A DNA stretch of 64,000 bases from NCBI GenBank assembly GCA_947258405.1, contig CAMYIE010000004.1, forward strand, positions 1 through 64,000, read 5' to 3'. This DNA is from an uncultured Eudoraea sp. GTDB taxonomy: Bacteria > Bacteroidota > Bacteroidia > Flavobacteriales > Flavobacteriaceae. This document shows positions 55,847 to 64,000 of the stretch, one piece after another; positions within the stretch are counted from its first letter, which is position 1; each line of letters starts with the position of its first letter. A model generated the notes under the pieces. The model made no database searches and was not told the origin of the DNA. It saw only the letters and a list, made by a program, of their open reading frames with translations. The position numbers and the translations under genes are program-made.

Positions 55847-57934
55847 ATGAAAAGTTTTAGAACAGAAATTGAGAATCCAGTAGTTGAAAAGGATATCATA
55901 GAACTGGAAAGAAAGATCAGGCAGTTCAAAGAAGGCGGCCTCGATGAAGAGAAATTCCGCAGTCTTCGCCTGGCAAGAGGCGTTTATGGCCAGCGCCAAC
56001 CTGGAGTTCAGATGATCCGCATTAAACTACCGTATGGTAAAGTGAGTTCGCATCAACTTCGAAGAATTTCAGATGTTGCCGATGAATACTCAACTGGTCG
56101 ATTACATATTACAACACGTCAGGATATCCAGATCCATTACGTAGACCTGGAAAGAACTCCGGAACTCTGGGCACAATTAGAAAAAGACCAGGTTACCCTG
56201 AGGGAGGCTTGCGGGAATACAGTTCGAAATGTCACAGCCAGTGAAACGGCAGGGATCGACCCCGGTGAACCATTCGATGTTTCGCCCTATGCGCAAGGAG
56301 TTTTCGAATACTTCCTTAGAAATCCAATCGGTCAGGAACTGGGAAGAAAATTTAAGGTTTCCTTTTCTGCCACCGATGCCGATTCAGGCCTTTCTTATAT
56401 CCATGACCTGGGATTTATCGCTAAAATCAGGGATAATATACGTGGGTTTAAGGTAATGCTCGGTGGTGGTCTGGGAGCTCAGCCCAGACATGCAGACCTG
56501 CTGTACGAATTTCTTCCTGAAGATAGAATAATACCTCTTATGGAGGCGGTGGTTCGCATATTCGATCGCCACGGAGAGCGAAGGAGCAGGGCGAGAGCAC
56601 GCATGAAATTTCTCATAAGGGATCTTGGACTCGTGCGCTTCAAAGAATTATTACAGGAACACGAATTGGCAATAGAAAATAAAACTCATAAAATCGATGT
56701 AAAGTCCTATCCTCAGGTGAGCATGCTCGGTAACCCTGCCCCGACCGTCGATATTAAGGACCGGGCAAGCTTCGAATATTGGGAATCGACGAATCTAATA
56801 CCTCAAAAGCAACAAGGGTTTAAGGCCATTGGGATCAAGGTTTTATTGGGCGATTTTTATACCGATACGGCCAGGCAGCTTGCAGATCTTGTGGAGCGGT
56901 ATGCGGCCGGTGAAATACGACTGTCCTTACGTCAGAATATACTCATCCCTTACGTAAAAGAAGAGGCCATCCCGTTTTTTTATCAGGAACTAGAAAAACT
57001 GGGATTAGCGGAAGCAGGCTATAACAAAGCACTGGATATTACCGCCTGCCCTGGTACGGATACCTGTAACCTGGGGATCGCCAGTAGTACTGGCATTGCC
57101 AGAGAACTGGAACGGGTAATTAAAACTGAATATCCCGCCTATATAAACAACCCCGATGTGGTGATCAAGATCAGTGGTTGTATGAACGCCTGTGGGCAGC
57201 ATAACATGGCGCATATCGGCTTCCAGGGGATGTCTGTCCGAACTAAAGACAAATTGGTTGCACCAGCACTTCAGGTCCTCCTCGGCGGCGGAAATCTGGG
57301 AAATGGCAAGGGTTTATTTGCCGATAAGGTTATTAAGATACCCAGTAAAAGAGGTCCGCAAGCTCTTCGACAGATCCTCGACGATTATGAACGCAACGGA
57401 CAAGGATCCTATGAAGAATACTATAAGCTGCAAGGTGAAAAATATTTTTACGAATTGCTAAAGCCACTGGCCGGAACCGATAATTTAAACCCTGAAGATT
57501 TTATCGATTGGGGCAATGAAGAACGATATAAAAAAGCTATCGGTGTTGGCGAATGTGCAGGCGTCGTTATCGATTTGGTGGCCACGCTTCTCTTTGAAAG
57601 CGATGAAAAGATCAGCCAGGCAAAAGAAAATCTAGAGGTTGCTAAATGGGCAGCCAGTATTTATTACTCTTATGCGGCAATTGTCAACGGGGCAAAGGCC
57701 TTGTTGACCTCAGAAAATACCAGGACGAATACTCATGCTAGTATAATTAAAGACTTCCAACAGTTTTTTGTGGAAAATAAACGATTGGAGCTCGGGCGTC
57801 CCTTCGATGAACTGGTATTGCAAATCGACAAAAAAGGGCCGTCCGAAAATTTTGCCAGGACCTACCTCGCCGATGCAGTAGATTTTCTTAAAAAAGCCGA
57901 AGCCTACCGGGCAAAAGAACTAAAGGTCGCCTGA
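55847..57934 (+). CDS. Sulfite reductase hemoprotein with C-terminal HEPN domain
   Basis: The 695-residue protein is a siroheme-[4Fe-4S] nitrite/sulfite reductase. Two ferredoxin-like/core repeats precede the cluster ligands Cys401, Cys407, Cys445 and Cys449 (TACPGTDTC and SGCMNACGQH). The region after about residue 565 (GVVIDLVATLLFESDEKI onward) is an all-helical HEPN-type domain not found in CysI. Sulfite is preferred as substrate because of the adjacent cysH. No flavoprotein (CysJ) partner is adjacent, so ferredoxin is a likely donor. It is followed 3 bases later by cobA. Confidence 0.92.
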   Translation: MKSFRTEIENPVVEKDIIELERKIRQFKEGGLDEEKFRSLRLARGVYGQRQPGVQMIRIKLPYGKVSSHQLRRISDVADEYSTGRLHITTRQDIQIHYVDLERTPELWAQLEKDQVTLREACGNTVRNVTASETAGIDPGEPFDVSPYAQGVFEYFLRNPIGQELGRKFKVSFSATDADSGLSYIHDLGFIAKIRDNIRGFKVMLGGGLGAQPRHADLLYEFLPEDRIIPLMEAVVRIFDRHGERRSRARARMKFLIRDLGLVRFKELLQEHELAIENKTHKIDVKSYPQVSMLGNPAPTVDIKDRASFEYWESTNLIPQKQQGFKAIGIKVLLGDFYTDTARQLADLVERYAAGEIRLSLRQNILIPYVKEEAIPFFYQELEKLGLAEAGYNKALDITACPGTDTCNLGIASSTGIARELERVIKTEYPAYINNPDVVIKISGCMNACGQHNMAHIGFQGMSVRTKDKLVAPALQVLLGGGNLGNGKGLFADKVIKIPSKRGPQALRQILDDYERNGQGSYEEYYKLQGEKYFYELLKPLAGTDNLNPEDFIDWGNEERYKKAIGVGECAGVVIDLVATLLFESDEKISQAKENLEVAKWAASIYYSYAAIVNGAKALLTSENTRTNTHASIIKDFQQFFVENKRLELGRPFDELVLQIDKKGPSENFARTYLADAVDFLKKAEAYRAKELKVA

Positions 57935-57937
57935 TAG

Positions 57938-58756
57938 ATGAAGCTCGTAAAAAAACATATCGAAACCGGGACTTCACCTGGCAGGATTAAATCTGCAAAA
58001 AGGGGGAAACTTTCGGTTGTGGGAGCAGGACCCGGGGACCCGGAATTGATAACGCTCAAGGCGGTAAAGGCTCTTCAAAGTGCCGATACGGTCTTGTATG
58101 ACGCTCTTGTAGACACAGAACTGCTAAAATATGCGGCAGGGGCTGAGCTGGTTTTTGTCGGCAAACGGAAGGGTTGCTATGCCTTCCATCAGCAACAGAT
58201 CAACGAGCTGATTGTGCAACGGGCATTGGAAGGTAAATATGTGGTCCGATTAAAAGGCGGAGACCCTTTCGTATTTGGTAGAGGAGCAGAGGAAATAGAG
58301 TACGCCGCCGTCTATGGGGTTACCTCTGATGTAATTCAGGGGATTTCTTCAGCAGTGGCCGTACCAGCCGGTCTGAATATACCAGTTACCAAGCGGGGGG
58401 TTTCAGAAAGTTTCTGGGTGATTACCGGAACAACCCGGGATCACCAATTATCTTCAGATATACATCTTGCTGCAAAATCGAGTGCCACTATAGTGATCCT
58501 CATGGGAATGTCTAAACTTACAGCTATCGTAAACTGTTTTAAAAATGAAGGAAGAGCCAAAATTCCGGTGGCGGTGATCCAAAATGGAACAACAGCCCAT
58601 GAAAATTTTGGGATAGGCACTATAGACAGCATAGAAAATGAAGTAAAGAAACGACAGTTAAGTAATCCGGCTATCATCGTTATTGGCGAGGTGGTTAACC
58701 ACCGTATACAGTTACTGAGGACCCGGGAGCAATTTAAAATGCAAATGATACATTAA
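57938..58756 (+). CDS. cobA: Uroporphyrinogen-III C-methyltransferase
   Basis: CobA methylates uroporphyrinogen III twice with SAM to give precorrin-2, the first step to siroheme. The 272-residue protein has LSVVGAGPGDPELITLKA, VRLKGGDPFVFGRGAEE and GLNIPVTKRGVSESF, all standard. It lies directly between the sulfite reductase and the precorrin-2 dehydrogenase gene with 3- and 2-base gaps, so the operon makes both the enzyme and its cofactor. It begins with about 22 extra residues before the core. Confidence 0.95.
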   Translation: MKLVKKHIETGTSPGRIKSAKRGKLSVVGAGPGDPELITLKAVKALQSADTVLYDALVDTELLKYAAGAELVFVGKRKGCYAFHQQQINELIVQRALEGKYVVRLKGGDPFVFGRGAEEIEYAAVYGVTSDVIQGISSAVAVPAGLNIPVTKRGVSESFWVITGTTRDHQLSSDIHLAAKSSATIVILMGMSKLTAIVNCFKNEGRAKIPVAVIQNGTTAHENFGIGTIDSIENEVKKRQLSNPAIIVIGEVVNHRIQLLRTREQFKMQMIH

Positions 58757-58758
58757 TA

Positions 58759-59343
58759 ATGGACCGCAATACATTATATCCGATTTTCCTAAAAGCATCA
58801 AACCTGAAAATTCTAATCGTGGGTGGAGGTTATGTGGCTGAAGAAAAACTGAGCTTTCTGACTAAATCGAGCCCTGATGCACAAGTAACCATATTGGCAC
58901 CGTTAATCAGAGAAGGAACTTTAAAAGTAGCCATGGGAAATAATGTAAAAATTATCCGGGATGTTTATGATGCAGACCGTATTCGTGGTTTTCATATCGT
59001 TATCGCCACCACCGATCAGCCAGAAGTCAATATGAAAATTTATAAAGATTGCCGCGCTTTGGACAAATTGATCAATGTAGCCGACAATCCTCCTCTTTGC
59101 GACTTTTACATGGGTGGGATTGTTACCAAAGGCCATGTCAAGCTGGCAATATCAACCAACGGAAAATCTCCGACCACCGCGAAGCGACTTCGACAGTTTT
59201 TCGAGGAAGTACTGCCGGAAGATATTAGCTATATGGTAGAAAACCTCAACCAATACCGCCGTAGGATTAAAGGTGGTTTTGAACAGAAAGTTGAGAAAAT
59301 GAATCGGTTAACCGAAATTTTGGTACAAAAAGAAAAGATCTGA
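58759..59343 (+). CDS. Precorrin-2 dehydrogenase/sirohydrochlorin ferrochelatase
   Basis: This 194-residue protein is the CysG N-terminal (Met8-like) type. It has the NAD-binding ILIVGGGYVAEEKLSFL, followed by VADNPPLCDFYMGGIV and STNGKSPTTAKRLRQFF. It would oxidise precorrin-2 to sirohydrochlorin, and Met8-type enzymes can also insert iron. Whether this one does cannot be seen, and no CysG-C or SirB gene follows. It ends the cysH operon at a terminator-like hairpin. Confidence 0.92.
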   Translation: MDRNTLYPIFLKASNLKILIVGGGYVAEEKLSFLTKSSPDAQVTILAPLIREGTLKVAMGNNVKIIRDVYDADRIRGFHIVIATTDQPEVNMKIYKDCRALDKLINVADNPPLCDFYMGGIVTKGHVKLAISTNGKSPTTAKRLRQFFEEVLPEDISYMVENLNQYRRRIKGGFEQKVEKMNRLTEILVQKEKI

Positions 59344-59385
59344 TACAGATCACCAGTGTTATTTAAGTTCATAATTGTTAATAGG

Positions 59386-59420
59386 GCCTTAGGAGTGGAT
59401 ATATCCTGAGGCTTTGCTTT
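59386..59420 (+). terminator. Hairpin ending the sulfite reductase operon
   Basis: GCCTTAGGA (59386-59394) pairs with TCCTGAGGC (59404-59412) with one G-U pair and a 9-base loop, followed by TTTGCTTT. The imperfect T-run makes it moderate. The gap 59344-59686 holds this hairpin, a SAM riboswitch and its downstream hairpins. Confidence 0.6.
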
Positions 59421-59508
59421 AATATAACCGTCTAAAAAAACCTTCAAATTCTTGTTTATAAATCCTAACTGTCTTTTCTTTGCAGGGCGTTCATAATTTC
59501 GCTGAATT

Positions 59509-59610
59509 GTTATCAAGAAAGGTGGAGGGAATAGACCCGATGAGACCTTAGCAACCCTTTATCTTTAAAGAAGGTGCTACGTTCTATCCCTGTTTGTGGG
59601 GGAAGATAAC
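59509..59610 (+). ncRNA. SAM-I (S-box) riboswitch, metH leader
   Basis: P1 is GTTATC (59509-59514) with GATAAC (59605-59610). The core AAGAAAGGTGGAGGG, GACCCGATGAGACC, TTAGCAACC and AAGGTGCTACGTTC are nearly identical to the metY leader element at 48281. It regulates the split methionine synthase genes and perhaps metF. Closest match between the two elements is in the ligand-binding core, and P3 differs in length. Confidence 0.96.
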
Positions 59611-59613
59611 CCT

Positions 59614-59648
59614 AAGAAAGGTAGTTCTGCCTTTCCAAATCCTTTCTT
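59614..59648 (+). promoter_or_regulatory. Candidate alternative-pairing expression platform of the metH riboswitch
   Basis: AAGAAAGG (59614-59621) can pair with CCTTTC at 59630-59635 or with the exact complement CCTTTCTT at 59641-59648. The riboswitch itself also contains AAGAAAGG (59515-59522) in the 5' side of its core, so the downstream repeats could compete for it. This gives mutually exclusive folds, as expected of a switch, but no clear U-run follows, so translational control is possible. Confidence 0.45.
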
Positions 59649-59686
59649 GTCATTTAGCATTTACCCTATCTGTTAAAGGTTGATAT

Positions 59687-60709
59687 ATGCCATTGATTAA
59701 AGATATATTGAAAGAAAGAATACTCGTCCTCGATGGAGCTATGGGTACCATGTTACAGCGACACCGATTCACTGAAAGCGATTTCCGGGGAAATCGATTT
59801 AAAGATTGGTCTGTATCGCTTCAGGGCAATAACGACCTGTTAACCCTTACCCAACCCGACGCCATTGCAGAGGTTCATCGTAAATACTTTGAAGCCGGAG
59901 CAGATATCGTGGAGACAAACACTTTTTCCAGTACCTCGGTAGGAATGTCTGATTACAACATGGAGGAATTGGTGTATGAGATCAACATAGAGGCAGCAAG
60001 GATTGCGAGAAAAGAGGCCAGAATTTTTACAGAACAGCAACCTCACAAACCGCGGTTTGTGGCTGGCAGCATCGGACCTACCAATAAAACAGCAAGTATG
60101 TCACCCGCTGTTGATGATCCCGGATTCCGGGCCATCACTTTCGATGAGTTGAGAATTGCTTACAGAGAACAGGTCGAGGGTTTGATAGATGGTGGTGTGG
60201 ATATTCTACTGGTAGAGACCGTATTCGACACTCTAAATGCCAAAGCTGCTCTTTTTGCGATAGAAGAAGCCATAGAGCAAAAGCAGAAAGATATACCCAT
60301 CATGATAAGTGGCACGATAACAGATGCCTCAGGGCGCACACTTTCGGGCCAGACAGCCGAAGCCTTTATGGTGTCGGTTTCTCATATTCCCCTTATGTCC
60401 ATTGGTTTTAATTGTGCCCTTGGTGCAGATCAGCTGACACCTTATTTAGAAGTATTATCGGCAAAGTCTGAATTTGCGATCTCTGCGCATCCTAATGCAG
60501 GTCTCCCAAATGCCTTTGGCAATTACGAACAGACACCAGAACAGATGGCCGAACAGATTAAGACATATCTCGAAAAAAACTTGGTAAACATCGTAGGGGG
60601 TTGTTGTGGTACCACCCCTGAACATATAAGTGCAATAGCCAAATTGGTAATAGATTACAAGCCCAGGATCATTCCCAGGCTTTCGGCAACCCCTTTGACT
60701 AGGTTCTAA
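59687..60709 (+). CDS. metH: Methionine synthase, homocysteine-binding subunit (split MetH)
   Basis: This 340-residue protein is the N-terminal homocysteine S-methyltransferase module of cobalamin-dependent methionine synthase. Zinc-binding Cys243 (GFNCALG) and Cys306-Cys307 ([10 protein letters not shown]) are present. It begins [12 protein letters not shown] as in E. coli MetH. The chain ends before the folate module, and the rest of MetH is encoded by a separate frame 3 bases downstream. Both probably work as one enzyme. The SAM-I riboswitch lies 76 bases upstream. Confidence 0.94.
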   Translation: MPLIKDILKERILVLDGAMGTMLQRHRFTESDFRGNRFKDWSVSLQGNNDLLTLTQPDAIAEVHRKYFEAGADIVETNTFSSTSVGMSDYNMEELVYEINIEAARIARKEARIFTEQQPHKPRFVAGSIGPTNKTASMSPAVDDPGFRAITFDELRIAYREQVEGLIDGGVDILLVETVFDTLNAKAALFAIEEAIEQKQKDIPIMISGTITDASGRTLSGQTAEAFMVSVSHIPLMSIGFNCALGADQLTPYLEVLSAKSEFAISAHPNAGLPNAFGNYEQTPEQMAEQIKTYLEKNLVNIVGGCCGTTPEHISAIAKLVIDYKPRIIPRLSATPLTRF

Positions 60710-60712
60710 AAT

Positions 60713-63457
60713 ATGGATGTATCGGATCAAAATACCGGGAGTAGCAGCGAACCAGAGTTTCTGGATCATTCACGTGAAAAAGATGGTGAAACCAGGGATC
60801 GATATCTGAAATTATCGGGCCTCGAAGCCCTTGTGGTAACTCCTCAGAGTAACTTTATCAATGTAGGAGAGCGCACCAATGTAGCGGGTTCCCGGAAATT
60901 CCTCCGCCTGATAAAGGAAGAAAAGTACGAAGAAGCCCTGGATATTGCGCGTCATCAGGTTGAAGGCGGAGCACAGATCATCGATGTTAATATGGATGAT
61001 GGTATGATCGATGGCAAGGAGGCCATGGTAAAATTCCTCAGCCTTGTAATGGCAGAACCCGATATTGCCAGAGTCCCTATAATGATCGATAGCTCGAAAT
61101 GGGAAATCCTGGAAGCCGGGCTTCAAACTGTTCAAGGCAAATGCGTGGTAAACTCCATCAGTTTAAAGGAAGGCGAGGAGGACTTCATCCGACAGGCAAA
61201 GCTGATCAGACGTTACGGAGCAGCTGTGATTGTTATGGCTTTCGATGAGCTTGGGCAGGCTGATAACTACGAAAGACGAATAGAGATCGCCAGGCGATCC
61301 TACGATTTGCTCGTGGAAAAGGTAGGCTTTCCTCCGGAAGACATCATTTTTGACTTAAATATATTTCCCGTGGCTACCGGAATGGAAGAACACAGGAGAA
61401 ATGCACTCGATTTTATTGAAGCTACCGCCTGGGTGAGAACGCATCTTCTCTTCTGTAGTGTCAGTGGAGGCGTCAGCAATGTATCTTTTAGCTTTAGAGG
61501 CAATAATACCGTAAGGGAGGCCATGCATTCGGTTTTCCTGTATCACGCGATAAAAGCGGGCATGAATATCGGGATTGTAAATCCGGCTATTTTAGAGATT
61601 TATGATGATATTCCAAAGGATCTTCTAGACCATGTAGAAGATGTTATTCTCAACAGAAGGGATGATGCCACGGAGCGCCTGCTCGAATTTGCGCAAACTG
61701 TAGAAGCTACCAAAGAACGAAAAAAAGAAGACCTGGTATGGAGAAAAGCTCCGCTTCAAGATAGAATTACCAGGGCTTTGGTTAAGGGAATCGATCAGTA
61801 TATCGAAGAAGATGTGGAAGAAGCCCGACTGTCGGTAACCAGGCCTTTGGAGGTGATCGAAGGACATTTGATGACCGGGATGAATGTTGTAGGTGATCTC
61901 TTTGGTAGCGGTAAAATGTTTTTACCACAGGTGGTTAAATCCGCCAGGGTTATGAAAAAGGCCGTAGCGCATCTTACACCGTTTATAGAAGAGGCAAAGG
62001 AAGAAAATACGAACTATGCAGGTAAGATTCTGATGGCCACGGTAAAAGGGGATGTACACGATATAGGAAAGAACATTGTGAGCGTAGTGCTGAGTTGTAA
62101 TAACTATGAAATTATTGACCTGGGGGTGATGGTACCCCCTGAAAAGATCATTAAGGCAGCTCGTGAGCACCAGGTTGATATTATCGGTCTGAGCGGACTG
62201 ATCACACCTTCCTTAGACGAAATGGTTTTCCTGGCTAAAGAAATGGAGCGACAGGAATTCCAGGTTCCGCTGCTCATCGGCGGGGCAACCACCAGCAAGG
62301 CACATACAGCAGTGAAGATCGACACCCAATATAGCGCTTCGGTCGTACATGTAAATGATGCCTCCCGTGCGGTTACCGTTGTGGGCGATCTGTTGAATAA
62401 AGAACATTCGAAGGCCTATAAGAATGGTATAAAGCTCGACTATGAGTCTTTTAGGGAAAAGTTCCTTGAACGCCGAAGAAAGAAGGAATACCTGACCATA
62501 GAAGAGGCGAGGCACAACCGATTGAAAATCGATTGGTCTGCCGTGGTCACACCCCCTCCCAAAAAACCGGGAGTGCATATACTGAAAGATCTTGATTTAA
62601 AAAACCTGGTGGACTATATCGACTGGACGCCTTTTTTCAGGAGTTGGGATCTGCATGGCAAGTACCCTCAGATCCTGGAGGACTCAGTTGTAGGAGAACA
62701 GGCCAGGGATTTGTTTCGGGATGCAAAAAAGATGCTGGATGAGGTTATAAAGGATAAAAAACTTCAGGCCCAGGCTGTTTTTGGCATTTTTCCGGCAAAC
62801 AGCCAGGGAGACGATATTGAATTGAATTCGTCAAAAGGAAATTTCAATTTCAGAACATTGCGGCAGCAGTTGAAGAAGAAACAGAGAATTCCCAATCTTG
62901 CACTGGCCGATTTCATCGCAACCAAGCAGAGTGGTACCCAGGACTACGTGGGTTGTTTTTGTGTGACTGCAGGCTTTGGAACCAGGGCTCTGGCTGAGGA
63001 ATACGAAAAGAATATGGACGACTACAGCGCTATTATGATCAAGGCACTTGCAGATCGATTAGCCGAAGCATTTGCCGAGTATCTCCATGAATTGGTGCGG
63101 ACCGAATATTGGGGTTATGATGCAATAGAAGACCTTACTAACGAGGAATTAATAGGTGAGAAATATCGTGGGATCAGGCCGGCTCCGGGATATCCTGCAT
63201 GTCCTGATCACCTTGAGAAATTAACCATTTGGGAAGTGCTGGATGTGGAAGAAAATATAGGGGTGATCCTTACGGAGAATCTGGCCATGTGGCCCGCAGC
63301 AAGTGTAAGCGGATACTATTTTGCACACCCACAGGCTCGATATTTCGGTCTGGGCAAGATTCAAACGGATCAACTAGTTGATTATGCCAAGAGAAAAGGG
63401 ATCGATCTGGAAAAAGCTCGTAAATGGCTTGCGCCTGCTTTAAACGATAATTCATAA
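60713..63457 (+). CDS. metH: Methionine synthase, folate/B12/activation subunit (split MetH)
   Basis: The 914 residues contain the methyltetrahydrofolate-binding barrel (about 45-310, [16 protein letters not shown] and [14 protein letters not shown]), the cobalamin cap and Rossmann domain (about 340-590) with the B12-binding motif Asp447-x-His449-x-x-Gly452 ([10 protein letters not shown]), and the C-terminal SAM-dependent activation domain (about 630-914, [12 protein letters not shown]). It lacks only the homocysteine module, which the preceding gene supplies. The first about 40 residues are a polar linker. No frameshift is implied: a stop, then 3 bases, then ATG separate the two frames. Confidence 0.95.
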   Translation: MDVSDQNTGSSSEPEFLDHSREKDGETRDRYLKLSGLEALVVTPQSNFINVGERTNVAGSRKFLRLIKEEKYEEALDIARHQVEGGAQIIDVNMDDGMIDGKEAMVKFLSLVMAEPDIARVPIMIDSSKWEILEAGLQTVQGKCVVNSISLKEGEEDFIRQAKLIRRYGAAVIVMAFDELGQADNYERRIEIARRSYDLLVEKVGFPPEDIIFDLNIFPVATGMEEHRRNALDFIEATAWVRTHLLFCSVSGGVSNVSFSFRGNNTVREAMHSVFLYHAIKAGMNIGIVNPAILEIYDDIPKDLLDHVEDVILNRRDDATERLLEFAQTVEATKERKKEDLVWRKAPLQDRITRALVKGIDQYIEEDVEEARLSVTRPLEVIEGHLMTGMNVVGDLFGSGKMFLPQVVKSARVMKKAVAHLTPFIEEAKEENTNYAGKILMATVKGDVHDIGKNIVSVVLSCNNYEIIDLGVMVPPEKIIKAAREHQVDIIGLSGLITPSLDEMVFLAKEMERQEFQVPLLIGGATTSKAHTAVKIDTQYSASVVHVNDASRAVTVVGDLLNKEHSKAYKNGIKLDYESFREKFLERRRKKEYLTIEEARHNRLKIDWSAVVTPPPKKPGVHILKDLDLKNLVDYIDWTPFFRSWDLHGKYPQILEDSVVGEQARDLFRDAKKMLDEVIKDKKLQAQAVFGIFPANSQGDDIELNSSKGNFNFRTLRQQLKKKQRIPNLALADFIATKQSGTQDYVGCFCVTAGFGTRALAEEYEKNMDDYSAIMIKALADRLAEAFAEYLHELVRTEYWGYDAIEDLTNEELIGEKYRGIRPAPGYPACPDHLEKLTIWEVLDVEENIGVILTENLAMWPAASVSGYYFAHPQARYFGLGKIQTDQLVDYAKRKGIDLEKARKWLAPALNDNS

Positions 63458-63473
63458 TTATAGATGATGATTT

Positions 63474-63491
63474 ATACCGCCGTCCCGGTAT
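63474..63491 (+). other. Small hairpin between methionine synthase and metF
   Basis: ATACCG (63474-63479) is an exact inverted repeat of CGGTAT (63486-63491) with a 6-base loop. There is no T-run, so it is not a good terminator. It lies in the 80-base gap and may stabilise the message end. Confidence 0.35.
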
Positions 63492-63537
63492 TGATGCTGT
63501 ATTTGCCATTATCATCAACCAACAGTCAAAAGTAATA

Positions 63538-64000
63538 ATGAAAGTAACTGAACATATTAAACAAGCCAAGGGCCAAACACTGTTCTCTTTTGAGATCATC
63601 CCTCCTATAAAAGGACGAAGCATCACCGAGTTGCACCATAATATTGAGCCCCTGATGGAATTCAAACCGCCTTTTATCGATGTGACCACTTCGAGGGAAG
63701 AATATGTATATATCGATAGGGAAGGTTTACTTGATAAAAAGCTTACCCGTATGCGCCCGGGTACTGTAGGGATTTGCGCTTCAATCAAACACAAATTTGA
63801 TGTAGACACCATACCCCATGTTCTCTGTGGCGGATTTACCAAAGAAGAGACCGAATACCTTCTTGTGGACTGTCACTATCTCGGGATCGATAATATTATG
63901 GCACTCCGTGGAGATGCTATGAGAGAAGAAAAATATTTCGAACCAACAGAAGGGGGGCATTTATTTGCCTCAGATCTGGTACAACAGATAAGGAATCTAA
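63538..64000 (+). CDS. metF: Methylenetetrahydrofolate reductase, 5' part (cut by window end)
   Basis: MetF reduces methylene-tetrahydrofolate to the methyl donor used by methionine synthase. The first 154 codons are present from the ATG at 63538. They show the start of the barrel: FSFEIIPPIKGRSI, IDVTTSREE and the DNIMALRGDAMRE strand typical of the family. The open frame runs off the window at 64000, so the remaining FAD-binding part cannot be checked. It lies 80 bases after the split metH genes, completing the methyl-transfer pathway. Confidence 0.92.
   Translation, partial: MKVTEHIKQAKGQTLFSFEIIPPIKGRSITELHHNIEPLMEFKPPFIDVTTSREEYVYIDREGLLDKKLTRMRPGTVGICASIKHKFDVDTIPHVLCGGFTKEETEYLLVDCHYLGIDNIMALRGDAMREEKYFEPTEGGHLFASDLVQQIRNL

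Noticed and set aside
63270-63842. 190-codon open frame opposite the metH/metF junction
   Set aside because: It spans two genes on the other strand and contains no recognised domain.
1-64000. CRISPR arrays, insertion sequences, tRNA or rRNA genes, defence islands
   Set aside because: I looked for regularly spaced repeats, transposase motifs, terminal repeats and tRNA-like folds and found none.

Overview
This 64 kb window is a stretch of core chromosome from a member of the Flavobacteriaceae (phylum Bacteroidota), probably marine. The assignment rests on gene content and order: DUF6089-uppS-bamA-ompH-ompH-murI, tig-clpP-clpX, a HEPN-tailed sulfite reductase, a 2TM-domain protein, DUF5686 and a split methionine synthase. 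The promoters agree, with -7 boxes of the form TAnnTTTG and sometimes a TTG about 18-20 bases upstream. Several genes start with TTG or GTG. I saw no tRNA, rRNA, insertion sequence, prophage or CRISPR array, and nothing that looks recently acquired. Coding density is high, and the only gene-free gap over 300 bases (59344-59686) holds a terminator-like hairpin and a SAM riboswitch.

Layout. 0.3-5 kb: mutS, a TrmH-family methyltransferase and a FolK-deoxynucleoside kinase fusion. 5-13.5 kb: sppA, a queuosine-precursor-type transporter, an AsmA-like protein, DUF2797, a GH3-family enzyme and a small alpha/beta hydrolase with a cysteine at the nucleophile position. 13.4-17 kb: clpX, clpP and tig. 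17-20.5 kb: a small membrane protein, an SGNH lipoprotein, an esterase and pdxJ. 20.6-28.8 kb: a cell-envelope run on the + strand (CBS protein, nadK, DUF6089, uppS, bamA, two ompH/skp genes, murI). 28.8-34.7 kb: folA, a 2TM protein, a class V aminotransferase, a CBM48-like protein, an ergothioneine cluster (egtB, egtD, DUF427) and thyA. 34.8-38.8 kb: a nucleoside transporter, a bifunctional-nuclease family protein and etfBA. 38.9-46.7 kb: pdhB, DUF5686, the membrane pyrophosphatase hppA, tonB and a second deoxynucleoside kinase.

The last 17 kb (46.9-64 kb) form a sulfur and one-carbon region: metK, metY behind a SAM-I riboswitch, a MetX-aspartokinase-homoserine dehydrogenase fusion, a second sulfhydrylase gene (metZ-like), an Rrf2 regulator, cysH, sulfite reductase, two siroheme genes, then a second SAM-I riboswitch before a two-gene methionine synthase and metF. 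Together these take PAPS to sulfide, build activated homoserine from aspartate, combine the two into homocysteine, methylate it and convert the methionine to SAM, which feeds back through the two riboswitches. Sulfate-activation genes are not in the window.

The most noteworthy items are regulatory DNA and fusions rather than a clearly new system: a 13-bp-arm palindrome over the etfBA promoter, an 8-bp-arm inverted repeat at the predicted cysH start site beside a four-cysteine Rrf2 gene, a symmetric dyad before tonB, a 10-bp perfect hairpin abutting a start codon, the MetX-AK-HSD fusion, the FolK-dNK fusion, and a DUF427 gene overlapping egtD. All functional calls come from reading the sequence; no database search was run.
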